Shown one piece after another: positions 1 through 7,219 of a stretch of 16,075 nt of DNA (positions are counted from its first letter, which is position 1; each line of letters starts with the position of its first letter). Source of the stretch: CANDYO01 sp049653745 (GTDB taxonomy: Bacteria > Pseudomonadota > Alphaproteobacteria > Rickettsiales > CANDYO01); contig JBASGW010000012.1 of NCBI GenBank assembly GCA_049653745.1, positions 1 to 16,075 on the forward strand, read 5' to 3'. Below the pieces are notes generated by a model. It made no database searches. It worked only from the letters and a program-made list of their open reading frames with translations, and had not been told where the DNA came from. The translations under genes were made by a program, and so were the position numbers.

Positions 1-634
1 GTTCAATTTTAATTTTTTTAGAAGCATAATCATTAGTGTCTGTACTTTTTTTATGATGATCATTATTATCGCCATTTTCATCATCGTCATTATCATCTTT
101 TTCTTTTTTGATGACTGCAGGTTTATCCTCAACAAATTTTCTTTTTTTAGACGTCTCTAGAGCTCTAGTTAGATAGTTGGCTGCATCGGCATGTCCTCTT
201 GATATCGCAACTTGTATAGGAGTTTCTCCATTATTATCTGGTTGATTTATATTAGCGCCATGCGCGACTAACCATTCTAAAGCTGGGATCAGTCCTCGGC
301 CCGCTGCTAGGTGGATAGGAGTCACTCCATAATTAGCTGGTTGATGGATATCAGCACCATGTGCTAAAAGCCAATCTAAAGATGGAATCTGTCCTAGGGC
401 CGCTGCAGCATGTATAGGAGTTAATCCATTAGTTGTTGTTTGATGGATGTTAGCTCCATGTGCTACAAGCCATTCTAAAGCTGGGATATGTCCTAGGGCC
501 GCTGCAGCGTGGATGGGATATCTTCCATCATTAGTTGCTTGATTGATGTCAGCTCCGTGATCCAAGAGCCATTGTGCTGTTTGAAAATTAGATTCTTTTA
601 TTGCATCAATTAAAAGTTGTGGAATAGAGGTCAT
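1..634 (-). CDS. Ankyrin-repeat protein, N-terminal 211 residues (C-terminus outside window)
   Basis: The minus-strand frame opens with ATG at 634-632 and stays open to the window edge. Residues 1-34 form a capping repeat. Four clear ankyrin units follow (about 35-67, 68-100, 101-133, 134-160), with the usual signatures TPIHAAAALG, ALEWLVAHGANI and TPIHLAAGRG. Ankyrin units bind other proteins; in intracellular bacteria such proteins are often, but not always, secreted effectors. After the repeats comes a low-complexity charged tail: a basic patch SKKRKF (162-167), a lysine patch IKKEKDD, an acidic Asp/Asn-rich stretch (about 180-192), then SKKIKIE at the edge. A GGA ribosome site lies about 9 nt before the ATG, and a good promoter lies upstream. 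No signal peptide or membrane segment is seen. The ankyrin call is firm; partner and location in the cell are unknown. Confidence 0.9.
   Translation of the reverse strand, partial: MTSIPQLLIDAIKESNFQTAQWLLDHGADINQATNDGRYPIHAAAALGHIPALEWLVAHGANIHQTTTNGLTPIHAAAALGQIPSLDWLLAHGADIHQPANYGVTPIHLAAGRGLIPALEWLVAHGANINQPDNNGETPIQVAISRGHADAANYLTRALETSKKRKFVEDKPAVIKKEKDDNDDDENGDNNDHHKKSTDTNDYASKKIKIE
302..533 (-). repeat. 99-bp tandem ankyrin coding repeats
   Basis: The ankyrin units are alike at the DNA level with a 99-bp period. For example, the 19-base string at 391-409 (gtcctagggccgctgcagc) recurs exactly at 490-508. The matching block near 292-310 has diverged. This suggests recent internal duplication of at least one unit. 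Confidence 0.75.
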
Positions 635-668
635 GCTTTAAATTCCTATATGAATAATAACTAAGCAT

Positions 669-697
669 AATATAAACTTTAATTAATTAATTGTAAA
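669..697 (-). promoter_or_regulatory. Predicted sigma70-type promoter of the ankyrin gene
   Basis: On the minus strand, TTTACA (692-697) and TATATT (669-674) are separated by exactly 17 bp. Each matches the consensus at 5 of 6 positions, and the -10 lies 34 bp before the ATG at 634. The perfect palindrome ATAAATATATTTAT (697-710) abuts the upstream side of the -35. The rest of 635-867 is AT-rich, with no gene or GC-stemmed terminator seen after glpX. Confidence 0.6.
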
Positions 698-867
698 TAA
701 ATATATTTATGTATTAACCATTAAAGTATTGTTTATTAATATTTGATCTTATATTTTTCTTTAATCTAAGAATAAAAACTAAGCTTATCACCAGCTGTAT
801 CATCAGTAATTAATAGTAATTTTAGGTAATGGAGAAGTATTGAATTAAATTAATGGAAAACTAAATT

Positions 868-1800
868 TTATAAATATTTTCTATCTTCTATTTTTAATAC
901 TTGATGAGTTGAAGAGTTAAGGATTAATGAACTTGTTGTCCAAGAATTAGAGGATTTTTCTACTCCTTTTAGAAGAGAGCCAGAAGTGACTCCTGTTGCA
1001 CAAAAAATGGCATCTTTAGAAACTAAATCATTTAAATTATATTTCTTATTTAGATCTGTAACTCCAAGTTTATGGGCTTTAGCTTTTTCAGACTCATCTT
1101 TAAAGAGCAAACGACCTGTCATTTGTCCGCCTAAAGTTTTAAGAGCTGCTGCAGCTAACACTCCTTCTGGAGCTCCACCAATTCCTAAATATAAATCTGC
1201 TTGCTTTAGCGCGACAGCAATTACTGCGGCCACATCTCCATCGCCTATTAACTTTACTCTAGCTCCGGCTTCTCTAGTTTTAGCAATAATTTCTTGATGG
1301 CGAGGGCGGTCTAAAATAATAACTTCTAAATCGCTTAAGTTAGATTTTTTATATTTTGCAATATTATTTAAATTTGTTTTTATTGATTCATCAATATCAA
1401 TTACTTGGCTTTCAAGCGGAATGTAAGACGCTATTTTATCCATATAAACATCGGGGGCATGAAGCATTCCACCAAGTTCAGTAATTGCTAGAACCGATAA
1501 AGATCCGGGCATTGCATGTGCGCAAATGGTAGTTCCCTCTAGTGGATCTACAGCAATATCATATTGAGTGGGAGAGGTTTTATTGGCGCCAACTTCTTCG
1601 CCAATAAAAAGCATTGGGGCTTGATCTCTTTCACCTTCACCAATCACTATACGAGCACTAAAATTTAATTGATTGAAGCTGTTGCGCATGGCATCAACTG
1701 CAGCTTTATCTGCTAATTTTTCATTACCCATGCCGATATAAGAATAGCAAGCTATGGCAGCTGCTTGTGTTGCTTTTAATATATCTAACGGATGAATCAT
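868..1800 (-). CDS. glpX: Class II fructose-1,6-bisphosphatase
   Basis: It hydrolyses fructose-1,6-bisphosphate to fructose-6-phosphate, the committed gluconeogenic step, in the cytoplasm. The 310-residue product has the GlpX signatures in order: GEGERDQAPML (54-64), VDPLEGTT (84-91), DGDVAA (188-192) and GGAPEGVLAAA (208-218). By comparison with E. coli GlpX, the metal and catalytic residues D31, E55, D85, T90 and E212 are all present. It is about 26 residues shorter than E. coli GlpX, mainly because a loop after the GRLLF segment (about 230-245) is shorter. It is the last gene of the pnt operon: its ATG lies 5 bp after the pntB stop codon, and a GAGGA ribosome site sits inside the end of pntB. 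Placement behind the transhydrogenase suggests shared control of NADPH supply and sugar-phosphate synthesis. The identification is secure. Confidence 0.95.
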   Translation of the reverse strand: MIHPLDILKATQAAAIACYSYIGMGNEKLADKAAVDAMRNSFNQLNFSARIVIGEGERDQAPMLFIGEEVGANKTSPTQYDIAVDPLEGTTICAHAMPGSLSVLAITELGGMLHAPDVYMDKIASYIPLESQVIDIDESIKTNLNNIAKYKKSNLSDLEVIILDRPRHQEIIAKTREAGARVKLIGDGDVAAVIAVALKQADLYLGIGGAPEGVLAAAALKTLGGQMTGRLLFKDESEKAKAHKLGVTDLNKKYNLNDLVSKDAIFCATGVTSGSLLKGVEKSSNSWTTSSLILNSSTHQVLKIEDRKYL

Positions 1801-1805
1801 TTGGT

Positions 1806-3209
1806 TTAGTCCTCAAAAGATTTTAAAATAGATTCCGTAACTTTCTTAGCATCTCCAAATAACATCATAGTGTTATTTTGATAGAATAATTCATTTTCTA
1901 CCCCAGCATATCCAGGAGCCATTCCTCTTTTTACAAAAAGTACATTTTTTGCTAAGCCAACTTCTAAAATTGGCATTCCATAAATTGGGCTTGCTGTATC
2001 TGTTTTTGCAGCTGGATTTGTAATATCATTTGCGCCAATAACAAAGGCAACATCAGCTGATGCAAAATCACGATTTATATCTTCAAGTTCAAAAACATCT
2101 TCATAACTTACGCCAGCTTCAGCTAATAAAACATTCATATGTCCTGGCATTCTTCCAGCAACAGGGTGAATGGCATAGCGCACTTTAACGCCATGTTCTT
2201 TTAAAAGTTCAGACATTTCTTTCAAAGCATGCTGAGCTTGAGCAACTGCCATGCCATATCCAGGAATGATGATCACATCTTGAGAGTTTTTTAAGATAAA
2301 AGCTGCATCTTCTGGAGCCACTGATTTTACGGGTCTTTCTTCCACGCTAACTGCATTAGAAGAAGCGCTGCTTGCGGTTGCAAAGCCACCAAAAATAACA
2401 TTAAATAATGAACGATTCATGGCCTTGCACATAATATAACTTAGTATTGCTCCACTTGCGCCAACTAGTGCGCCAGTAATAATCAATAAATTATTAGAAA
2501 GAGTGAAGCCAATTCCTGCTGCTGCCCAGCCTGAATAAGAATTCAGCATGGATACCACCACTGGCATATCTGCTCCACCAATAGGGATAATTAATAACCA
2601 TCCTAAAAGCAAAGATGCAATTATTAAAAGAGCAAAAATGATTCCCAATTGATCGCTGCAGAACATAAATAGAGATAATATAATGGTTAAACCAAGCCCT
2701 AAATTAAGAAAATGCTGGCCAACAAATAAGGTTGGTTTGCCTTTCATAATGCCTTGTAATTTTAAAAATGCCACAATTGAACCAGTAAAGGTAATGGCAC
2801 CTATAGCTGCTCCAAGGCCTAATTCTATTAGGTTAGCAATTTTTAATTGGCCACTAACACCAAGATTATATGATTCAGGTTCTAAATATACGGCAATAGC
2901 AATAAATACTGCTGATAGACCAACAAGAGAGTGAAATGCCGCCACTAATTGAGGCATTGCAGTCATTTGAATTTTTTTAGCGATGATCACCCCAATTGCA
3001 GCGCCAACTAAAAGACCTAAGATGATCATTTTACCACTAGCAATGCTAGGGCTGTAAATAGATGTAAGAATGGCGATAGCCATACCAATTATTCCAATAA
3101 AATTTCCGCTTCTAGCACTAACAGGAGATGACAATCCCTTTAATGCTAATATAAAACATACTGAAGAAATTAAATAAAGTAATGCTGCGCTTGTTTCTGT
3201 TATAATCAT
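1806..3209 (-). CDS. pntB: NAD(P) transhydrogenase subunit beta
   Basis: This is the beta subunit of the inner-membrane proton-translocating transhydrogenase, which reduces NADP+ with NADH at the cost of proton-motive force. At 467 residues it matches the usual length. Residues 1-275 hold about eight to nine hydrophobic helices (domain II). They include the conserved histidine H93 in LVAAFHSLVG and aspartate D214 in GGADMPVVVSMLNSYSGWAA, both implicated in proton transfer in E. coli PntB. Residues 300-467 form the NADP(H)-binding domain III, with GYGMAVAQAQH (317-327), GRMPGHMNVLLAEA (352-365), GANDITNPAA (392-401) and KRGMAPGYAGVEN (427-439). It lies 5 bp after pntAB and 5 bp before glpX. 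The ribosome site is weak (AAGAAG). It appears intact. Confidence 0.97.
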   Translation of the reverse strand: MIITETSAALLYLISSVCFILALKGLSSPVSARSGNFIGIIGMAIAILTSIYSPSIASGKMIILGLLVGAAIGVIIAKKIQMTAMPQLVAAFHSLVGLSAVFIAIAVYLEPESYNLGVSGQLKIANLIELGLGAAIGAITFTGSIVAFLKLQGIMKGKPTLFVGQHFLNLGLGLTIILSLFMFCSDQLGIIFALLIIASLLLGWLLIIPIGGADMPVVVSMLNSYSGWAAAGIGFTLSNNLLIITGALVGASGAILSYIMCKAMNRSLFNVIFGGFATASSASSNAVSVEERPVKSVAPEDAAFILKNSQDVIIIPGYGMAVAQAQHALKEMSELLKEHGVKVRYAIHPVAGRMPGHMNVLLAEAGVSYEDVFELEDINRDFASADVAFVIGANDITNPAAKTDTASPIYGMPILEVGLAKNVLFVKRGMAPGYAGVENELFYQNNTMMLFGDAKKVTESILKSFED

Positions 3210-3214
3210 AATTT

Positions 3215-3631
3215 TTACTTCTTTTTAAACATTGCTAACATTCTGTGGGTAACCACAAATCCACCAAAAATATTTATTGCTGCCAATATAACTGCAATAA
3301 ATCCACAAAATTGGGCTATGCCGAATTCTTTTGGCCCTAGAGAAATAATAGCTCCAACTATAATGATGCCAGAAATTGCATTAGTAACTGCCATCAATGG
3401 AGTATGTAAAGCTGGAGTAACTTTCCAAACCACGTAATAACCCACAAAGCAGGCTAAAACAAAAATGGTGATTGCAAAAATTAATGGATCCACCCCAGAA
3501 GAAACTTGAGTAGAACTTACAGCAATATCATTGAGCTTAGTAACTAATCCTTCTGCATGATAAGAGATGGCTTTAGATTGAGTTGCAATTTCATTTGCAG
3601 TTTTTATTGCGCTTGAAACATTATTAGACAT
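3215..3631 (-). CDS. pntAB: NAD(P) transhydrogenase subunit alpha-2 (membrane part)
   Basis: A 138-residue product corresponding to the membrane portion of PntA, which is a separate polypeptide in three-subunit enzymes such as that of Rhodospirillum rubrum. After a polar N-terminal stretch (1-46) there are three hydrophobic helices at roughly 48-70, 76-98 and 104-127. The conserved segment TPALHTPLMAVTNAISGIII lies across the first loop and second helix. The start overlaps the pntAA stop by one base (TAATG), and a full AAGGAG site (3640-3645) precedes it inside the end of pntAA. This points to translational coupling. Together with pntAA and pntB it completes the complex. Confidence 0.93.
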   Translation of the reverse strand: MSNNVSSAIKTANEIATQSKAISYHAEGLVTKLNDIAVSSTQVSSGVDPLIFAITIFVLACFVGYYVVWKVTPALHTPLMAVTNAISGIIIVGAIISLGPKEFGIAQFCGFIAVILAAINIFGGFVVTHRMLAMFKKK

Positions 3632-4788
3632 TATGAATTCTCCTTAAATGATGGATGAACAATTTGCCCTTCATGAGTTAATACACATGATTTTACAATT
3701 TCATCTTCAAAATTTATATTAATTTCTTTGAATTCCTTATTAGTGATATATTCAATAAAATTAAAAAGATTGCGAGAGTATAATTTACTTGATTCTGCAG
3801 CAGCTTCATTAGCTAAATTACTGTAACCAATTATTTTAACCCCATTTTTATTAACAGTTTCATTGGCAATGCTTCCTTCACAATTGCCTCCAGTTGCTGC
3901 GGCTAAATCAATTATCACTGACCCAGGGCGCATGTTTTTAACCATTTGTTCTGTAATTAATCTAGGAGCAGGGCGCCCTGGTATTAAGGCCGTGGTTATA
4001 ACAATATCGCTTGTTTTTAGAGTGTCTCCAATGAGTTGTTGCTGTTTAGCTTTATATTCTGCGCTCATTTCTTTTGCGTAGCCAGCGTTGGTGGCTCCCT
4101 CTTCAGTGATTGGCACTTCAATAAACTTGGCACCTAAGCTTTCTACTTGTTCTTTAGCGGCAGTTCTAACATCAAATGCTGATACAATTGCTCCAAGTCT
4201 TTTTGCAGTTGCAATAGCTTGAAGTCCTGCAACTCCAGCTCCCATTATTAAAACTCTAGCGGGAGATATTGTTCCAGCAGCAGTCATCATCATAGGGAAA
4301 ATTCTTCCATATTCATTAGCTGCTCTAATAACTGATAAATATCCAGCAAGATTACTTTGAGATGATAAAACATCCATTCCTTGTGCCTTGGTTATTCTAG
4401 GCATTAATTCCATAGAAACTGAAGTAACTTTCTTACTGCAATATTCCTCAAGTAACTGCTTGTTATTGTGAGGAGATAATAAGCCAACTAAAAGAGCCTT
4501 AGGAGATATAAAATCTAATTCAGTTAATTCATTTTCTTTAGTTGATTGAGTATAAGGAGATGGTTGAACTTTAAGCACAATACTAGCATCTGCTATTATT
4601 TCTAATAAAACTTCAGATACTGTGGCCCCAGCTTGAGTATATTCATCATCGCTAATAAAAGATTTTTCACCAGCTCCTTTTTCAATATGCACTTTAACAC
4701 CTTGAGAGGTGAGCTTTTTAACTATTTCTGGAGTGATGGAAACTCTGTTTTCTCTTGGTTCTCTTTCTTTGAGTACAGCTATTTTCAT
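3631..4788 (-). CDS. pntAA: NAD(P) transhydrogenase subunit alpha-1 (NAD-binding)
   Basis: This soluble, peripheral subunit binds NAD(H) and hands hydride to the NADP(H) domain of PntB. Its 385 residues match the stand-alone alpha-1 form, with no membrane helices. The N-terminus KIAVLKEREPRENRVSITP is typical of the alanine dehydrogenase/PntA family. The nucleotide-contact region runs from R131 to Y150, with R131, D139 and the QSNLAGY motif. The Rossmann motif GAGVAGLQAIATAKRLGA spans 183-200, and a conserved D206-V-R follows. It is the first gene of the pntAA-pntAB-pntB-glpX operon. Its own ribosome site is poor (GGCTAAAGAA), in contrast to the strong site of pntAB. It appears intact. Confidence 0.96.
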   Translation of the reverse strand: MKIAVLKEREPRENRVSITPEIVKKLTSQGVKVHIEKGAGEKSFISDDEYTQAGATVSEVLLEIIADASIVLKVQPSPYTQSTKENELTELDFISPKALLVGLLSPHNNKQLLEEYCSKKVTSVSMELMPRITKAQGMDVLSSQSNLAGYLSVIRAANEYGRIFPMMMTAAGTISPARVLIMGAGVAGLQAIATAKRLGAIVSAFDVRTAAKEQVESLGAKFIEVPITEEGATNAGYAKEMSAEYKAKQQQLIGDTLKTSDIVITTALIPGRPAPRLITEQMVKNMRPGSVIIDLAAATGGNCEGSIANETVNKNGVKIIGYSNLANEAAAESSKLYSRNLFNFIEYITNKEFKEININFEDEIVKSCVLTHEGQIVHPSFKENS

Positions 4789-4820
4789 TTCTTTAGCCTT
4801 TTTTATTTATGATGTAAATA

Positions 4821-4850
4821 TTTATAACGCATAACAAGCATTATAGGCAA
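4821..4850 (-). promoter_or_regulatory. Candidate promoter of the pnt-glpX operon
   Basis: On the minus strand, TTGCCT (4845-4850) is followed after 18 bp by TATAAA (4821-4826), 32 bp before the pntAA start. A perfect TATAAT on the same strand (4840-4845) is an alternative -10, but I see no good -35 for it. The two options overlap, and the sequence alone does not decide between them. Confidence 0.4.
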
Positions 4851-4901
4851 GAATATTATTATAGATATGATTCATTCAGAGTTAACTTTTCTTTAATTGT
4901 T

Positions 4902-4931
4902 TAAATTTACAATATTTATTATGTAAATTTA
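4902..4931. promoter_or_regulatory. 10-bp perfect inverted repeat next to the ribosome site of the 4943 gene
   Basis: The arms TAAATTTACA (4902-4911) and TGTAAATTTA (4922-4931) are exact reverse complements around a 10-base spacer, so their centres are 20 bp apart. The spacer and right arm contain a possible -10, TATTAT (4917-4922). The right arm ends 1 base before the GGAGG ribosome site (4933-4937). It could be an operator for a dimeric regulator or an AU-rich mRNA hairpin beside the ribosome site. Confidence 0.5.
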
Positions 4932-4942
4932 TGGAGGTTAAA

Positions 4943-5758
4943 ATGCCGTATAAAAATGAGAATCTTTTAGATAAAGTTATTGAGATTGCTGAGAAAAGTT
5001 CTAAGACATCTAAAAAAGCAAAAAGCTTTAGAAATAAAATTGATGAATGTTTAAGTGAAGATATAGCTTTAGAAAGAGAAAATGGTTGGGAAGTTAGTGA
5101 ACATAGAGGTGTGGATAAGGCTATAGAATTTATTGAATCTTCAACTTCTATGAAATTTAATGATGAAGAGCATGCTTACATGGTTTCTGATTTAATGAAA
5201 AGAAAAATGAATCTTCATAAAGAAGCAGAAATGAAGGTAACTGATAAAATTTCAAACTCTGTTAATAGTATAACCTCTAGAGTTTCTCAATTTGCTGGAT
5301 CTGTTTTTTATAGTGTTACGGACCCAATATTAAATAATGTTCCTGGCATTGCTACAACTAAAAAAATTATTAATCCTAAAGCTAAATGTTCTGATGAATG
5401 GGCGTTAGTTACAGGGCAATATAAAGAAGTAAAAAGCAATTCTATAAAAGATGCTAGAATGGCTGCTATAAGAGCTAAAAAAGTACTTCCATTAGCAGAA
5501 GGTAAAAATCTTGAAGAATTGAGCTTTTCAAGTGAAACTACTGAAAGAAGCGCCAACAGAGAGATAGAGCTTCCAAAGAAAATGTCATATGAAGCAATAG
5601 AATCAATGATTGTAAAAATAAATAATGCAATAACATGTCATAATTCTAAACCAAGATCTAGTTTAATTGAGAGTGCCAGTAGAGTATCTTCTCCAACTAC
5701 CAGCTCTTTTATTAGAGGCAATACAAAAGTTGCTCCAGGTATTGGAATAAATACTTAA
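4943..5758 (+). CDS. Orphan protein of unknown function, 271 residues
   Basis: I do not recognise a family. The start is set at 4943, not at the in-frame ATG at 4931. A perfect GGAGG (4933-4937) sits 5 nt before 4943, whereas the upstream ATG overlaps that site and the inverted repeat. The product is mostly polar and lysine/glutamate-rich, with predicted helical stretches. It has a more hydrophobic central part, AGSVFYSVTDPILNNVPGIA (about residues 117-136), and a Ser/Thr-rich tail ending GIGINT. No signal peptide, clear membrane helix, nucleotide-binding or catalytic motif is visible. It stands alone, divergent from the pnt operon and about 65 bp upstream of murD. Its strong ribosome site and odd upstream repeat suggest separate regulation. 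A lineage-specific host-interaction protein is possible but unproven. Confidence 0.8.
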   Translation: MPYKNENLLDKVIEIAEKSSKTSKKAKSFRNKIDECLSEDIALERENGWEVSEHRGVDKAIEFIESSTSMKFNDEEHAYMVSDLMKRKMNLHKEAEMKVTDKISNSVNSITSRVSQFAGSVFYSVTDPILNNVPGIATTKKIINPKAKCSDEWALVTGQYKEVKSNSIKDARMAAIRAKKVLPLAEGKNLEELSFSSETTERSANREIELPKKMSYEAIESMIVKINNAITCHNSKPRSSLIESASRVSSPTTSSFIRGNTKVAPGIGINT

Positions 5759-5823
5759 ATATTGCTAAAATATAAAGAAAACACTATATTTTTCTAATTA
5801 TATTTTTAAATTCTGGGGAATTT

Positions 5824-7146
5824 ATGTTAGAGAATAAAAAATTTGGTGTTTTTGGTTTAGGCATTTCTGGAATAGCTACTTTAAAATATTTAAAGCATAG
5901 AAACATTAATTTTATTGCTTTTGATGATAGCCAAGAAACTATAAAAAAAATCCAGAAGAATTATCCTGAATTTTCTAACAATCTTGTAGCTCTTGATCAA
6001 GATGGTTGGCAAGAGATTGACTATCTGGTTTTAAGCCCTGGAATACCGCTATATTATCCTAATTCTCACCCAGTGGTTCAATTGGCAAAGAAAGCAAAGC
6101 TGATTTCTGATATAGAGCTTTTATACTTAGAGAATAAGAATAGTTATTTTATAGGAATTACGGGCACTAATGGAAAATCTACAACCACCTCATTAATTGG
6201 CCATATTCTACAATATAATAATGTTAATGCTATTGTTTGTGGCAATATAGGGAATCCAGTTTTAGAACTTGATGAGCAGCTAGCAGATAAAGTTTTTGTA
6301 ATTGAAGTATCTTCATTTCAATTAGATTTATTAGAACAAACAAAATTTAACATTGCATTATTACTTAATATAACCCCTGATCATCTAGATCGTCATGGGA
6401 GTATGAATAATTATATAGCAACTAAATATAAGATATTTAATAATCAAAATATTGATGATAATGCCATTATTAATTTATCACTTGAGCATAATAAAATATC
6501 AAATATAACAACATTTTCAGAATTGAGTAATGATGCTGATATTGTTGTTAATAATAATCAATTATCATATCAAAATAAAAATTACCAACTACCCAAAAAT
6601 AACTCATTGCTTGGCGGCCATAATCAGCAGAATCTTGCTGCTGCAATAATATGCTGTTTAAAATATGGATTGAGTATTGAAAAAATTATTGAAGCAATAC
6701 CTAGTTTTGTTGGATTAAAACATAGAATGCAATATTTGGGTGAAATTAATGGAGTTACTTTTGTTAATGATAGTAAAGCAACTAATGCTGATTCCACAGA
6801 GAAAGCTCTAGCAAGTTTTGAAAATATTATTTGGATAGCTGGTGGTGTTTCTAAGGAAGGAGGAATTGATTCTTTAAAGCCATATTTCCCCAAAGTAAAA
6901 AAGGCTTTATTAATTGGTAAAGCAGCAGAAGAATTTTCTAAAACTTGTGAAAATTTACTTGCCTATAGCATATGCAATAATTTAGCTAATGCTTTTAAAC
7001 TTGCTTGTGAGCAAGCTAATCCAGGAGATGTGATTTTGCTATCTCCAGCATGTGCCTCTTATGATCAATGGAAAAGTTTTGAAGAAAGAGGAGAGGGATT
7101 TATCCAATTATTTAAGCAATTTCAAGAGTTAAAGCTAGTAAAATAA
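5824..7146 (+). CDS. murD: UDP-N-acetylmuramoyl-L-alanine--D-glutamate ligase
   Basis: It adds D-glutamate to UDP-MurNAc-L-alanine in the cytoplasm, an ATP-driven step of peptidoglycan precursor synthesis. The 440-residue product has all three Mur-ligase domains. The N-terminal UDP-binding fold begins FGVFGLGISGIATLKYL (7-23). The ATPase domain has P-loop GITGTNGKSTTTS (111-123), EVSSFQLD, and NITPDHLDRHGSM with its metal-site histidine. The C-terminal domain has GLKHRMQYLGEINGVTFVND, SKATNADST, WIAGG and LLSPACASYDQWKSFEERG. Length is normal for MurD. The ribosome site GGGG (5815-5818) lies 5 nt before the ATG. It is followed by a separate transcription region before adc. Its presence, with glmU, implies the organism still makes peptidoglycan precursors. 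Confidence 0.97.
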   Translation: MLENKKFGVFGLGISGIATLKYLKHRNINFIAFDDSQETIKKIQKNYPEFSNNLVALDQDGWQEIDYLVLSPGIPLYYPNSHPVVQLAKKAKLISDIELLYLENKNSYFIGITGTNGKSTTTSLIGHILQYNNVNAIVCGNIGNPVLELDEQLADKVFVIEVSSFQLDLLEQTKFNIALLLNITPDHLDRHGSMNNYIATKYKIFNNQNIDDNAIINLSLEHNKISNITTFSELSNDADIVVNNNQLSYQNKNYQLPKNNSLLGGHNQQNLAAAIICCLKYGLSIEKIIEAIPSFVGLKHRMQYLGEINGVTFVNDSKATNADSTEKALASFENIIWIAGGVSKEGGIDSLKPYFPKVKKALLIGKAAEEFSKTCENLLAYSICNNLANAFKLACEQANPGDVILLSPACASYDQWKSFEERGEGFIQLFKQFQELKLVK

Positions 7147-7177
7147 TTTTATTAACCTCTTGTAAACTATTAGGCGT

Positions 7178-7201
7178 TATACTTTCAATCTAATTTTAGA
7201 T
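7178..7201 (+). promoter_or_regulatory. Candidate -10 and small palindrome before adc
   Basis: The 73-bp gap between murD and adc contains TATACT (7178-7183, 5 of 6 to the -10 consensus) and, 4 bp further on, the palindrome ATCTAATTTTAGAT (7188-7201). No convincing -35 is seen at 16-18 bp, so this is only a candidate promoter/operator for the adc cluster. Confidence 0.25.
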
Positions 7202-7219
7202 AAATATAAGGAAAGTGTA

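Noticed and set aside
986..1297. 103-codon plus-strand frame
   Set aside because: It is fully antisense to glpX, whose catalytic motifs are all read on the minus strand. The same applies to the other long frames opposite pntB, pntAA, murD, the patatin gene, bdhA, glmU, rmuC and the J-like gene.
692..4928. TGTAAAT half-sites in several intergenic gaps (692-698, 4813-4819, 4922-4928; TGTAAA also at 7161 and 12840) as one shared regulon motif
   Set aside because: The word is short and AT-rich, and its reverse complement TTTACA is also a -35 variant. Without background counts it cannot be told from chance.
4931..4942. Upstream ATG as the start of the 4943 gene
   Set aside because: It overlaps the inverted repeat and the GGAGG site; the next in-frame ATG at 4943 has ideal spacing.
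5767..5793. AAAATATA / TATATTTT stem followed by T's after the 4943 gene, as a terminator
   Set aside because: The stem is only A-T pairs with a 10-base loop; such structures are common by chance in DNA this AT-rich.
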